Notes under the pieces: generated by a model
What the model was told of the DNA's origin: nothing
Database searches by the model: none
Seen by the model: the letters and a program-made list of their open reading frames with translations, nothing else
Made by a program: the position numbers and the translations under genes
In this document: piece after piece, positions 8,971 through 18,292 of the stretch
Position numbering within the stretch: the first letter of the stretch is position 1
Layout: each line of letters starts with the position of its first letter
Source: Roseobacter litoralis Och 149
GTDB lineage: Bacteria; Pseudomonadota; Alphaproteobacteria; Rhodobacterales; Rhodobacteraceae
NCBI RefSeq assembly: GCF_000154785.2
Contig: NC_015730.1
Coordinates: 4,363,501-4,427,500, forward strand
Direction: 5' to 3'
DNA length: 64,000 nucleotides

Positions 8971-9432
8971 ATGCCCACCACATTCAGTGTAAACGGTAAT
9001 TCAGTGACCTTGGATGTTGATCCCGATATGCCGCTCCTGTGGGCTTTGCGGGATCATCTTAAACTCACCGGAACAAAATATGGATGCGGGATAGCGCAGT
9101 GCGGATCCTGTACCATTATGCTTGACGGGTTTGCCACTCGGTCCTGTGTGACAGCGGTTGGGGACGTTGCGGGCGCTGAGGTTCAAACGATCGAGGGCGT
9201 GGAAAGCGCCGCTGCGCGCGCCGTGCAGGAAGCATGGACGACCCTCAACGTGGCGCAATGTGGCTATTGTCAGTCTGGACAGGTTTTGGTCGCAACTGAA
9301 TTGCTGGAGAATACCCCAAAACCAACCGACGAGGAGATTGACGCGGCAATGGGAGCGAACATTTGTCGATGCGCAACCTATGCCCGCATTCGCAAAGGCA
9401 TTCGCGCCGCTTCAGATGCATTGGAGGTTTAG
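8971..9432 (+). CDS. 2Fe-2S subunit of a xanthine-oxidase-family aldehyde/isoquinoline oxidoreductase
   Basis: This 153-residue small subunit resembles IorA. It has a plant-type ferredoxin [2Fe-2S] site (GCGIAQCGSC plus a later Cys) and a helical C-terminal [2Fe-2S] site (CGYCQSGQ and NICRCATYARI). It passes electrons from the molybdenum subunit to an outside acceptor, since no FAD subunit gene is adjacent. The ATG at 8971 has AGGA eight bases upstream; the ATG at 8962 overlaps that site. Three bases separate it from the large-subunit gene, so the two are translated together. Confidence 0.92.
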   Translation: MPTTFSVNGNSVTLDVDPDMPLLWALRDHLKLTGTKYGCGIAQCGSCTIMLDGFATRSCVTAVGDVAGAEVQTIEGVESAAARAVQEAWTTLNVAQCGYCQSGQVLVATELLENTPKPTDEEIDAAMGANICRCATYARIRKGIRAASDALEV

Positions 9433-9435
9433 ATC

Positions 9436-11619
9436 ATGCAATTCACCAAACCCGTTGAGCTGCAGGCAACTGTAAAATCGCCGGGACCCTCGCGCCGGTC
9501 TTTTCTTGTTGGTGCCACTGGTCTCGTCGTCGCGATGGCGCTTCCCATCAAAGGGCGCACACAGGCCCTTGCAGCGGCTGATGCAAAATTCGCGCCTAAT
9601 GCTTTCATCCGTGTGTCGCCCGACAACGTTGTTACAGTGCTGATCAAACATCTGGAAATGGGTCAGGGTGCGAATACCGGTCTGGCGATCCTCGCCGCCG
9701 ATGAGATGGACGCGGATTGGAGCCAGATACGCGCAGAGCAGGCACCGGATGATCCAGCCTTATATGCAAACCTTGCGTTTGGGGTCCAAGGTACGGGCGG
9801 GTCTACGGGCCTTGCGAACAGCTATATGACGATGCGTGAGGCCGGTGCGACGGCGCGGGCCCTGCTGGTGGAAGCCGCAGCGCAGACATGGGGCATCTCG
9901 GCAGGTGACATTTCTGTCTCGACGGGCGTCGTCACCAACGAGACGACCGGCCAAACGGCCACCTTCGGAGAGTTGGCAGAGCGCGCGGCAACGCTCCCCA
10001 TGCCACAAGATGTACAATTGAAAGACCCCTCCGATTTCAAACTGATCGGGGCCGAAGGAATAACCCGACTTGATGCGGCGGACAAAGCGCGCGGCCAGTC
10101 GACGTTCAGCATCGACGTCATGCGGGAAGGCATGCAGGTGGTGACGGTACTTCATCCGCCAAAATTTGGCGCTGTATTGTCGTCGCTTGATGCGTCAGCT
10201 GCATTGGACGTGCCCGGCGTGAATGCAGTACGCGAAATTCCGAGCGGCGTTGCTGTATACGGCGTGGATACATTTGCCGCATTGCGTGGCAGGGATGCGC
10301 TGATTGCGCAATGGGATGAAACGAACGCGGAAACACGCTCATCTCGCGATCTCGAGGAGCAGTTTCTCGAAGCCGCGCGCAGTCCGGCCCGCGTTGCGGA
10401 AAACATTGGTGACGTTGATGCATCGCTTGATCAGTCAGAGCGCACCTTTGAGGCGGAATATATTTTCCCCTATCTTGCGCATGCCGCGATGGAGCCATTG
10501 GACGGCGTCATCGAATGGACACCCGAACAGGCTGATGTCTGGTCTGCGATACAAATCCCGACCATTGCGGCACCGGTATTTTCGTCGACTTTAGGCGTGG
10601 CACCTGATGCGGTATCGATTCACACGATGTACGCCGGTGGCAGTTTCGGGCATCGGTCTACACCGACCAATCATTTTGAAAGTGAACTCGCGCATGTGGC
10701 AGCGGCAGCGGGTCCGGGGGCTTACAAGTTACAGTGGACCCGAGAAGACGATATGACCCAAGGGTATTATCGACCGCTTACGGTTCATCGCTTCCGCGGC
10801 GGTCTTGATGCAGATGGTAACATAACTTGTTGGGATAATACGGTCGCAAATCAATCGATTATGGCTGGAACCATGTTTGAACAAGCCTTGATGACCGATG
10901 GTCTTGACCGAACCTCTTATGAAGGTTCGACTGATCTGCCTTACGCGCTTCCCGCGCGACGCGTGTCCTGGGCGCAGATGCAGACTGGTGTCCCCGTATT
11001 ATGGTGGCGCGCAGTGGGGCATACGCACACCGCCTATGCGACAGAGACGTTCCTCGACGAACTTCTGATCGCCGGAGGTCGTGATCCGGTTCAGGGTCGG
11101 CTTGATCTGATCACAGAGGACCGTCCGCGCGATCGCGCCGTTTTGGAGCGTGTCGCTGAAATGGCGCAGTGGAGCGGTCCCGGCACGGGCGAGCGCCGCT
11201 ACGGTGTGGCGCTGCATCGTTCTTTCGGCAGCTTCGTTGCACAGATTGCGGAGGTGGAGGACCGGGACGGCACCCCTCATGTTACGCGCGTCTGGTGTGC
11301 CTTGGATTGCGGTGTTGCGGTGACGCCGGATGTTATCCGCGCGCAGATGGAAGGCGGCATTGGATTTGGCCTCAGTGCGACCCTGTTTGAGCAGTTGACG
11401 CTGGAAGCAGGCGGAACTGTACGCGAGCGTAACTATGGCGCGTATCGCGTGCTCGGGCTGGAGGAAATGCCCGAGATAATGGTTGATATCATGCCAAGCG
11501 AGGTTGCCCCGACCGGTGTCGGGGAACCCGGGACACCCCCAATCTCGGCCGCCGTCGGGAATGCCTGGCGCGCTCATACAGGGCAAACCCCGAGGCGGTT
11601 GCCGATCATCGGGGCGTGA
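9436..11619 (+). CDS. Molybdopterin-binding large subunit, IorB-type aldehyde/isoquinoline oxidoreductase
   Basis: This 727-residue catalytic subunit belongs to the xanthine-oxidase family and has an N-terminal twin-arginine signal (SRRSFLVGATG) that predicts Tat export of the folded enzyme to the periplasm. Two molybdopterin-binding regions follow. The C-terminal VGEPGTPP segment carries the conserved glutamate that acts as base in hydroxylation. It forms a heterodimer with the 2Fe-2S subunit just upstream. Members hydroxylate N-heterocycles or oxidise aldehydes with water as oxygen donor; sequence alone does not give the substrate. A strong hairpin follows its stop. Confidence 0.9.
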   Translation: MQFTKPVELQATVKSPGPSRRSFLVGATGLVVAMALPIKGRTQALAAADAKFAPNAFIRVSPDNVVTVLIKHLEMGQGANTGLAILAADEMDADWSQIRAEQAPDDPALYANLAFGVQGTGGSTGLANSYMTMREAGATARALLVEAAAQTWGISAGDISVSTGVVTNETTGQTATFGELAERAATLPMPQDVQLKDPSDFKLIGAEGITRLDAADKARGQSTFSIDVMREGMQVVTVLHPPKFGAVLSSLDASAALDVPGVNAVREIPSGVAVYGVDTFAALRGRDALIAQWDETNAETRSSRDLEEQFLEAARSPARVAENIGDVDASLDQSERTFEAEYIFPYLAHAAMEPLDGVIEWTPEQADVWSAIQIPTIAAPVFSSTLGVAPDAVSIHTMYAGGSFGHRSTPTNHFESELAHVAAAAGPGAYKLQWTREDDMTQGYYRPLTVHRFRGGLDADGNITCWDNTVANQSIMAGTMFEQALMTDGLDRTSYEGSTDLPYALPARRVSWAQMQTGVPVLWWRAVGHTHTAYATETFLDELLIAGGRDPVQGRLDLITEDRPRDRAVLERVAEMAQWSGPGTGERRYGVALHRSFGSFVAQIAEVEDRDGTPHVTRVWCALDCGVAVTPDVIRAQMEGGIGFGLSATLFEQLTLEAGGTVRERNYGAYRVLGLEEMPEIMVDIMPSEVAPTGVGEPGTPPISAAVGNAWRAHTGQTPRRLPIIGA

Positions 11620-11634
11620 TATTCCCAGAGCTAC

Positions 11635-11669
11635 GGTTCCCAAGGCAAAGTTGAATTGCCTTGGGAACC
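11635..11669. terminator. Bidirectional terminator-like hairpin between convergent genes
   Basis: GGTTCCCAAGGCAA (11635-11648) pairs perfectly with TTGCCTTGGGAACC (11656-11669) around a 7-base loop, a 14-bp stem. It lies between the 3' ends of the oxidoreductase large subunit (+) and the SDR gene (-). Neither side has a long T-run, so it may end transcription inefficiently or protect 3' ends. Confidence 0.6.
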
Positions 11670-11711
11670 ATCAATAAACCGGCCATCTGGCGTGCAAAAA
11701 CGTCGCTACAC

Positions 11712-12488
11712 TCATCCGTTACCGGGGTTATCGTCCACCGTGCCAGCTACAAACTGATCAAGGTCTATAACCGCGCCGGTCATCATGCTGGCCCCCTCAG
11801 AGGCGAGAAAACACGTCAACGCGGCGGGGTCTGCGGGCATCAGCAACCGCCCGAAAGGTTGCGATGCCCCGACCGTCTCGCACCAATCCTCGGCCAGCCC
11901 ATGTACGTCAACCTGTGTGCGCTGTTCGCCGGGGGTCCAGGTCCAGCCCAGATTGATCGCATGCACGCGAATTCGGTCGCGCTTCAGGGCGTTCGCGGTG
12001 TTTTTTGTCAGCGCCACGAGCGCGGCCTTGCTGGCGGCATAGGTGGCCAGAAACGGTGGCCCACCATGGGCAAGCATGGACGTCACATTCACGATGGTGC
12101 CGCCGTTGGTCATCGCGGGCGTTACGCATTGCATCGTTAAAAGGGGCGCGCGTACATTGATCTGAAAGACAAAATCAAAGAGCTCTGCCGTCGTGTCCGT
12201 CAGGCCCCCACGCGCGGTGGTACCCGCTGCGTTTACCAGAACGTCAACTGTGCCCAAACCCGCGATGGCGTGCGGCAGGTCGCGCATCAACGCCTCGGCA
12301 TCTTGCAGATCAATGGTCAGACATTGCACCTCGGCACCGGCGTCGCTCAATGTGGAGGCAGTATCAGACAGCGCCGCGGCGTCGCGATCAATCAGCAGCA
12401 GGCGTTTGGTTCCCTGCGCGACAAGGTGCTCGGCACAGGCCGCACCCACGCCCTGTGCGGCACCTGTAATGATGGCAGTTTTGGTCAT
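11712..12488 (-). CDS. Short-chain dehydrogenase/reductase (SDR)
   Basis: This is a 258-residue classical SDR with the NAD(P)-binding TGAAQGVG near the N-terminus, NAAG, the active-site Ser of NVTSML and the YAASK catalytic motif. It oxidises a hydroxyl or reduces a carbonyl on a sugar or polyol in the cytoplasm. It is the last gene of a nine-gene minus-strand operon that begins with a sugar-type ABC transporter, and it follows the SMP-30 lactonase gene by 11 bases. That context suggests it forms a sugar lactone from the imported substrate (inference). Confidence 0.88.
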   Translation of the reverse strand: MTKTAIITGAAQGVGAACAEHLVAQGTKRLLLIDRDAAALSDTASTLSDAGAEVQCLTIDLQDAEALMRDLPHAIAGLGTVDVLVNAAGTTARGGLTDTTAELFDFVFQINVRAPLLTMQCVTPAMTNGGTIVNVTSMLAHGGPPFLATYAASKAALVALTKNTANALKRDRIRVHAINLGWTWTPGEQRTQVDVHGLAEDWCETVGASQPFGRLLMPADPAALTCFLASEGASMMTGAVIDLDQFVAGTVDDNPGNG

Positions 12489-12499
12489 CTGCGTCTCCC

Positions 12500-13375
12500 T
12501 TATCCTGCAAAACGGGGTTCAGGGCGGCCCGTCACACCCAGCCCATCGATGCGAAACGTGGCGCCCCTCAACGGGCCATCGCCGGGATATTTTGGCAAAG
12601 GCGGTTCCGCCATTGAGGTCACGTAAAGCGTGCCAAGGTCTGCACCGCCGAAGGCAACCGATGTGACCTTACACACGGGCATTTCGATCACCCGATCCAC
12701 GGTTCCGTCAGGCATGAAACGGAAAATCCGGCCATCGAATACGCATGCCGACCAGATTCCGCCTTCGCCATCCACTGTCGCCCCATCCGGCGCGCCGCCG
12801 CGTTCCGTCGGCAGTGCGGCAAAGGTTCTGCGGTTGGCAACGCATCCAGTTTCCACGTCGTAATCGAAAGCAGAGATTTCACCTGAAAAACTATCCGAGA
12901 AATAGAGCGTCTGCCCGTCAGGTGACCAGCACGGGCCGTTGGAACAAATGATGCCCTTTTCCAGCGCGTGCAGGCTCATATCCGTGTCCAGACGCCAGAG
13001 GGTGCCGGTTGGCACTGCCTCGCCGGTGTCCATTGAGCCACAGAGAAACCGTCCCTTCGGATCCACCTTTCCGTCGTTCAGGCGGTTGTCCGGTTGGTCG
13101 GGTTCCGGGTCGATGATGTGCTGGATCTCTCCACTGTCCAGATCCAAGGCGTGAAACCCGTCCGTCAGCGCCACGATTGCCCCGCCACCCGCCCGCAGGC
13201 ACATCGACCCGATGGCCGAGGGTACGGTCCAAGCTCGCATTTCCGCACCTTCACTGGTGCAGCGAAAAATGCGGCACCCGAGGCTGTCAATGAACCAGAG
13301 CCGCTCGCCCTCCGTGTCCCAGAGCGGGCCCTCTCCCAGCAGGGGTTTGACGTCTGCAAGAACCGAAATCTGCAT
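12500..13375 (-). CDS. SMP-30/gluconolactonase-family lactonase
   Basis: This 291-residue six-bladed beta-propeller of the SMP-30/regucalcin family has the metal-binding glutamate in LLGEGPLWD, plus RLNDGKVDPKGRF and SNGPCWSPDGQTLYFSD. Relatives hydrolyse aldono-lactones to aldonic acids. It overlaps the BKACE gene by one base, so the two are translationally coupled. With the SDR next door it would turn a sugar into its acid via the lactone; the exact sugar is unknown. Confidence 0.87.
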   Translation of the reverse strand: MQISVLADVKPLLGEGPLWDTEGERLWFIDSLGCRIFRCTSEGAEMRAWTVPSAIGSMCLRAGGGAIVALTDGFHALDLDSGEIQHIIDPEPDQPDNRLNDGKVDPKGRFLCGSMDTGEAVPTGTLWRLDTDMSLHALEKGIICSNGPCWSPDGQTLYFSDSFSGEISAFDYDVETGCVANRRTFAALPTERGGAPDGATVDGEGGIWSACVFDGRIFRFMPDGTVDRVIEMPVCKVTSVAFGGADLGTLYVTSMAEPPLPKYPGDGPLRGATFRIDGLGVTGRPEPRFAG

Positions 13376-14298
13376 CAGAAATTCACATCCTCCGCGCCCT
13401 TCAGGCCCAGAATGCCGCGCGCCTCATCCGGGCTGGCCATGCTCAGGCCCAGACCATCCAGCACCTTGCCAACGGCGGCGATCTGCTCTGCCGCACTTTG
13501 CGCGAGAACCCCCGGCCCGGCCCAAAGTGAATCTTCCAGCCCGACGCGCACATGCCCCCCCATCGCAGCGGACATGGCGGCGATACGCAATTGTGCGGCC
13601 CCGGCCCCCAGCACGGACCATGCGTATTCATCGCCCAGGTGGCGATCTGCAACCGCGCGCATCAAGGTGACATCTTCGGGGTCCGCGCCAATCCCGCCCA
13701 ACAGGCCAAAAACAGTCTGCACAAAAGGTGTCCCCGTCACGAGGCCCCGGTCGATCATATGGCGCAGGTTGCGCAGGTGGGCCGTGTCGTAGCATTCGAA
13801 CTCGAACCGCGTGCCATTCGGGGAACAAGCCCCCAGAACATGTTCGACATCGGCAAAGGTATTACGGAACACCAGATCGCGTGATCCCTCCAGATGCGCA
13901 TTTTCCCACTCCTGCGGCAGGTCGGGAAAGCGGGCTTGCATCGGGTACAGACCAAAGTTCATCGACCCCATGTTGAGAGAGGCCAGTTCAGGGCGGAAGT
14001 GCGCAGCAGGTGCCACGCGTTCAGCCACCTGCATGAACGGGCTGCCGCCTGTGGTGACGTTGATGACGGCGCCGGTTTCCTTGAGGGCGGGCAGGATGCG
14101 ACCAAAACCTGCAATGGATTGATCGGGTTGTCCGGTCTTGGGGTGACGTGCATGCACGTGCAAAATAGCCGCGCCCGCCTGAGCGGCACGGCGACCTTCG
14201 GCAATGATCTGCTCTGGTGTGACGGGCAGGTGGGGCGACATGCCCGGTGTGTGGATTGCCCCGGTCAGGGCGGCGGTGACGATAACCTTGCGACTCAT
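13375..14298 (-). CDS. Beta-keto acid cleavage enzyme (BKACE, DUF849)
   Basis: This is a 307-residue TIM-barrel protein of the BKACE family. Its N-terminus (KVIVTAALTGAIHTPGMSP), the metal-binding HVHARHP and the GSMNFG region are all characteristic. Family members condense a beta-keto acid with acetyl-CoA and cleave it to acetoacetate and a new acyl-CoA. Its 5' end overlaps the preceding dehydrogenase gene by four bases. A dehydrogenase that can make a 3-keto acid directly upstream is the arrangement known from carnitine degradation, but here the neighbours are sugar genes rather than betaine genes. The substrate is therefore open. Confidence 0.88.
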   Translation of the reverse strand: MSRKVIVTAALTGAIHTPGMSPHLPVTPEQIIAEGRRAAQAGAAILHVHARHPKTGQPDQSIAGFGRILPALKETGAVINVTTGGSPFMQVAERVAPAAHFRPELASLNMGSMNFGLYPMQARFPDLPQEWENAHLEGSRDLVFRNTFADVEHVLGACSPNGTRFEFECYDTAHLRNLRHMIDRGLVTGTPFVQTVFGLLGGIGADPEDVTLMRAVADRHLGDEYAWSVLGAGAAQLRIAAMSAAMGGHVRVGLEDSLWAGPGVLAQSAAEQIAAVGKVLDGLGLSMASPDEARGILGLKGAEDVNF

Positions 14299-15239
14299 TC
14301 TGGGTCCTTTTCAGCAAGAAGGCGGGCGAGATGGGCCAGACGCGCATCGCGCCAACGAATGCGATCGGCGCGATCTTTTGTGGGCAATGCGGCTCGGCGG
14401 TGGTCGCTCAGGCGTGTTTGCAGAGCACTCTTCCAGTCCGGGCGCGATGGTCTGTCTCGCCCTATTTCGGCATAGGCCTGCCCATACCGATCCATGAAAT
14501 CAGCTATGCCGCCGGGCGCGTTAAGGTCAATCGTCTCGAAGGGTCCCATGAAGGCCCATCGCCGCGCCAGACCGTCGCGCATGGCGGTATCGATATCACC
14601 CGGTGTTGCAATGCCCCGGTCCACCAGTGAAAATGCTTCGTCCAGCAAGGCACCCTGCAGGCGGTTCATGATGAAACCCTCAATCTCGCGGGTGGTCTCA
14701 ATCGGGCTTTGTCCGATGGCGGACATCAGCGCACGGGTACGGGCCATGGTTTCAGTTGTCGTCGCCGGACCCGGGACCAGCTCGACCGCGGGGATAAGGT
14801 GGGGCGGGTTGAGGGGGTGCGCCACGAGGCAGCGCGCCGCCCCGGCCAGCCCGGTTACAAAGTCCGACGGCAAAAGCGCGGAACTGGAGCTTGCGATCAC
14901 GGCATCTGGATCAGCGGCGGCATCCAGCATGGCGAAAACCTCACGCTTGATGCGGGGGTCTTCAGGGGTGTTTTCCTGTAGATGCACCGCACCCGCCAGC
15001 GCATCCTCGAGCCGATCGGCCGCCCTGATGCGGGCGTAAATGGTATGCGGTTCCCCTTTCTGGATCAATCCAAGGGTCGCCATGGCATCAAGGGATGCGG
15101 GAATCGCCTCCATCGCCTGTGCTGTCACGTCCCCGTCGCGATCATGCAAAGCCACGGTGCACCCCCCGCGTGCAAAAGCGATGGCCCAGGATTGACCGAT
15201 CAACCCAGCCCCGATGATGGCAACATGCGCAGCGCTCAC
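14295..15239 (-). CDS. 3-hydroxyacyl-CoA-dehydrogenase-family oxidoreductase (carnitine/L-gulonate 3-dehydrogenase type)
   Basis: This 314-residue protein has an N-terminal Rossmann domain (AIIGAGLIGQSWAIAFARGG) and a C-terminal dimerisation domain (EGFIMNRLQGALLDEA). The compact layout matches L-carnitine dehydrogenase, lambda-crystallin and L-gulonate 3-dehydrogenase, which oxidise the 3-hydroxyl of free acids rather than CoA esters. It overlaps both neighbours by four bases, upstream the ABC ATPase and downstream BKACE. It very likely supplies the 3-keto acid that BKACE cleaves. Confidence 0.85.
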   Translation of the reverse strand: MSAAHVAIIGAGLIGQSWAIAFARGGCTVALHDRDGDVTAQAMEAIPASLDAMATLGLIQKGEPHTIYARIRAADRLEDALAGAVHLQENTPEDPRIKREVFAMLDAAADPDAVIASSSSALLPSDFVTGLAGAARCLVAHPLNPPHLIPAVELVPGPATTTETMARTRALMSAIGQSPIETTREIEGFIMNRLQGALLDEAFSLVDRGIATPGDIDTAMRDGLARRWAFMGPFETIDLNAPGGIADFMDRYGQAYAEIGRDRPSRPDWKSALQTRLSDHRRAALPTKDRADRIRWRDARLAHLARLLAEKDPE

Positions 15240-16279
15240 AACCGCACCCCGGTATCAGTTGCAAAGAGAAGGATGCCATCAGCAGCCACATCAACACCGA
15301 CCTCCATGCCAAGGGTCAGCGTGGTATCGCCACTGGTGATGGCGCGGATCTCGGCGTCCGCAGTGCCGACCGTCACGATTGAAAAGGCACCCAGCCGTTC
15401 GATGTCACGCACGGGTGCCTGAACGGGACCAGTGCCACCCGGTGTCAAATGTACGGCTTCGGGACGCAGAGCCATCATCACCGGGCCTCTTCCCTGGACA
15501 CCGGGGAATGTGCCAAGCGCGCAGGTAATGCCCTCGGGTCCGGTTGAGGCTTGCAGGACCGAGGGACGCGGCGCGCCAACCAGTTCGGCCACGGCCAGTG
15601 CCGCCGGATTGGCGTACACGTCGCCCGGCGGCCCGGTCTGTTCGATCTTGCCTGCGTTCAGAATGGCAAGCGTATCCGCGACGGCCATGGCCTCGTCGCA
15701 GTCATGGGTGACGTAAATGAAGGTATGACCCAACTCGGCTTGCAAACGTTTCAACTCCACCCGCATCCCGTCACGCAACCTCGCATCCAGCGCGGCAATC
15801 GGCTCGTCCATCATATAGGCCGCCGCGTCGCGCGACAGGGCGCGCCCGATGGCCACGCGCTGGCGCTCGCCACCCGACAGGGCAGCGGGTTTCTTTTGCA
15901 GGATGTGCCCGATCCCCAGCACATCCGTCAGCGCGTCGATGCGCTGCGTGATGTGGGCCTCATCCTTGCCACGGCGGCGCAGGGGAAAGGCGATGTTGTC
16001 GCGCGCCGTCAAATGCGGAAAGAGCGCGAGGTTCTGAAAGACCATCGCAAGATCGCGCGCCATGGGAGCTGCGTTCGTGACATCCCGCCCGTCGAACAGA
16101 ATGCGCCCCGCATCGACCTGTTCAAGTCCCAGCAGCAGCCGTAACAGAACCGATTTACCCGCGCCCGGCGGGCCAAAGATCGAGGTGAAGCTGCCATCGG
16201 GCAGGGTCAGGCTGACATTCTGCAGCGCGGGTTTGCCAGCGTAAGATTTGGAGACGTTTTCAAGGTGTATCTCTGCCAT
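15236..16279 (-). CDS. ABC transporter ATP-binding protein (sugar/polyol importer, second ATPase)
   Basis: A 347-residue MalK/UgpC-type ATPase with Walker A GPPGAGKS, signature LSGGERQR, Walker B MDEPIAALD and H-loop VTHDCDEA, then a TOBE domain. I start it at ATG 16279, where GGGGAGAG lies upstream, rather than at an earlier codon inside the previous gene. It is the second of two ATPase genes in one operon. That pairing, with two permeases and a large binding protein, resembles the GlpSTPQV glycerol importer of rhizobia, which points to a polyol or sugar-acid substrate. Confidence 0.88.
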   Translation of the reverse strand: MAEIHLENVSKSYAGKPALQNVSLTLPDGSFTSIFGPPGAGKSVLLRLLLGLEQVDAGRILFDGRDVTNAAPMARDLAMVFQNLALFPHLTARDNIAFPLRRRGKDEAHITQRIDALTDVLGIGHILQKKPAALSGGERQRVAIGRALSRDAAAYMMDEPIAALDARLRDGMRVELKRLQAELGHTFIYVTHDCDEAMAVADTLAILNAGKIEQTGPPGDVYANPAALAVAELVGAPRPSVLQASTGPEGITCALGTFPGVQGRGPVMMALRPEAVHLTPGGTGPVQAPVRDIERLGAFSIVTVGTADAEIRAITSGDTTLTLGMEVGVDVAADGILLFATDTGVRL

Positions 16280-16280
16280 G

Positions 16281-17360
16281 TCAGGAACTCTCCCCATGGG
16301 TCAGGCGCAAACCGGTTTTTGGATCGAACAGATGCGATTTCGCCAGATCCGGCATCAACGAAACAAGATCACCTGCAGCCAGTGGCGTGCTGCGCTCCCA
16401 GGTGCCAAGCACGCGCGTCGTGCCCAGATCAAAATGACCGATCCGGCGACGGCCCACAGTTTCAACCAGAATGGTGCGCGCAGAGATGCCCGTGTCGCTC
16501 AACGTCATGTCTTCGGGCCTGACACCAAGTAACAATTCTGACCCGCGGTGAGCGTTCGCCTGTGCCTGCAGTCGCGCATCAAGTTGCAGCGGGCCGGAGG
16601 GCGTGGTGGCCGCCCCTTCGGACATTTTCAGCGGGATCAGGTTCATCGACGGCGCGCCGATGAAGCCCGCAACGAAAGTGTTGTGAGGACGTGCATAGAT
16701 TTCGGCGGGTGAGGCGAATTGCTGAAGGGTCGCGTTGTCCATCACGGCAATGCGATCGGCCAGACCCATCGCCTCGATCTGATCATGGGTCACGTAGACC
16801 ATTGTCTGTTTCAGGCTGCGTTGCAGTGACCGTAAATCCGAGCGCATCTTTTCGCGAAAGGCCGCATCAAGGTTCGACAGCGGTTCATCGAGCAAAAAGA
16901 TCGACGGCTCCACAATGGCGGAGCGTCCAATCGCAAGCTTCTGCATCTCGTTCACCGACAAAGAGGCAGAGGGCGCATCAAGGCGATGCGACAAGGCCAT
17001 GAACTCCGCCATCTCACCGACGCGGCGATCAGTTTCTGCACGGGGGACGCCCTGCACCTCCAGCCCAAAAGCCAGATTGCCACGCACGGACATATGCGTG
17101 AACAGCGCATAGTTCTGAAAGACAAAACCCACGCCGCGCCTGTCCATCGGCACCTGCGTCACGTCACGCCCATCGAAATGGATGCTGCCCTCGTTCGGGG
17201 CCTCAATGCCGGCAATCATGTTCATGGTTGTGGACTTACCGCAACCTGAGGGACCTAAGATAGCCACAAATTCCGCATCCCTGATCGCAAGGTTCATGCT
17301 TTGAACGGCGGTGAAACTGCCAAACCTTTTGGTCGTTCCCTCCAGTGTAACGCTGGCCAT
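16281..17360 (-). CDS. ABC transporter ATP-binding protein (sugar/polyol importer, first ATPase)
   Basis: A 359-residue UgpC/MalK-type ATPase with Walker A GPSGCGKST, Walker B FLLDEPLSNLD, H-loop VTHDQIEA and a C-terminal TOBE region. The signature region reads LSVNEMQKLAIGR instead of the usual LSGGQ; this departure is seen in GlpS/GlpT-like ATPases and may mean the two ATPases form a heterodimer with one degenerate site. ATG at 17360 shares its A with the TGA of the upstream permease gene, so expression is coupled. Confidence 0.87.
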   Translation of the reverse strand: MASVTLEGTTKRFGSFTAVQSMNLAIRDAEFVAILGPSGCGKSTTMNMIAGIEAPNEGSIHFDGRDVTQVPMDRRGVGFVFQNYALFTHMSVRGNLAFGLEVQGVPRAETDRRVGEMAEFMALSHRLDAPSASLSVNEMQKLAIGRSAIVEPSIFLLDEPLSNLDAAFREKMRSDLRSLQRSLKQTMVYVTHDQIEAMGLADRIAVMDNATLQQFASPAEIYARPHNTFVAGFIGAPSMNLIPLKMSEGAATTPSGPLQLDARLQAQANAHRGSELLLGVRPEDMTLSDTGISARTILVETVGRRRIGHFDLGTTRVLGTWERSTPLAAGDLVSLMPDLAKSHLFDPKTGLRLTHGESS

Positions 17361-18292
17361 CAGGCATCCCCCCCGCACCGGTTGACGGCCGCCATGATCA
17401 ATGCCGTCAAAACAGACAGCAGCACCAGCACCGTGATCCCGATGGCTGCGACATAGGACCATTCGAGGTCCTGAAAGGTCCGCTTATAGAGAAACAGGGA
17501 CAGCGATTCAGTGGCCACACCCGGCCCGCCGCCGGTCATTACAAAGAGCATGTCGAAAATCTTGAAACACTCGATGACGCGCAGGCCAATGGCGATGGCG
17601 ATCACCGTCTTGATCCGGGGTAACGCAATGCGCATGAATCGCTGACGCCAGTTCGCACCAAGCAGGGTGGCCGCGCGCATCTGATCGTCCGGGACACTCA
17701 TCAGACCGGCAAAGAGAATGAGGAACATCAGCGGCGTCCATTGCCAGACATCGGCAATCACAACCGCGATGAAAGCACGGGTGGTGTCGTTGAGCCAGTT
17801 AACATCAAGTGCACCCGGCCAGACGGTTGAGAGGGCAGCGTTGAGCGGACCTGTCTGCTGAAAAATCAGGAAGAATATATAGCCTGCCACCGCAGGCACG
17901 ATCATCATCGGCATCAGGATCAGAGAATAAAGTACGGGACGCGCCGCAACACCTTCGTAGAACAGCGCGGCGAGGGCCAGACCCAGACCGACCTCGATCG
18001 GTACGGCGACAGCGACGAACAGCAGGGTCCGCCAGACCGACCCCCAAAGGTCGGGATCAGTGAACAGATACGTGTAATTGTCGACCCATGCCCAGGACCG
18101 CCAGGCGTGATACCAGGGATCGCCGTCCAGCGGTGTCCACCATGTGAGCGAGATATAGATCTGCATGACAAGGGGAAAAGCCACGATGAAAATCAAGAGC
18201 ACGACCGTCGGTGTCAGCAGGCGCCGGGCCAGACCGCGCCGCGCGTCGTCAAGGTCACTGCCGGTCGGGTCAGGTGTCTGTGCATCGCTCAT
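17360..18292 (-). CDS. Sugar ABC transporter permease (MalF type)
   Basis: This 310-residue inner-membrane permease has about six transmembrane segments and the EAA-type cytoplasmic loop ATLLGANWRQRFMRIALP, which docks with the ATPase. The MSDAQTP start at 18292 overlaps the stop of the other permease gene by four bases; longer upstream starts would run into that gene. With the next permease it forms the translocation channel. Confidence 0.9.
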   Translation of the reverse strand: MSDAQTPDPTGSDLDDARRGLARRLLTPTVVLLIFIVAFPLVMQIYISLTWWTPLDGDPWYHAWRSWAWVDNYTYLFTDPDLWGSVWRTLLFVAVAVPIEVGLGLALAALFYEGVAARPVLYSLILMPMMIVPAVAGYIFFLIFQQTGPLNAALSTVWPGALDVNWLNDTTRAFIAVVIADVWQWTPLMFLILFAGLMSVPDDQMRAATLLGANWRQRFMRIALPRIKTVIAIAIGLRVIECFKIFDMLFVMTGGGPGVATESLSLFLYKRTFQDLEWSYVAAIGITVLVLLSVLTALIMAAVNRCGGDA

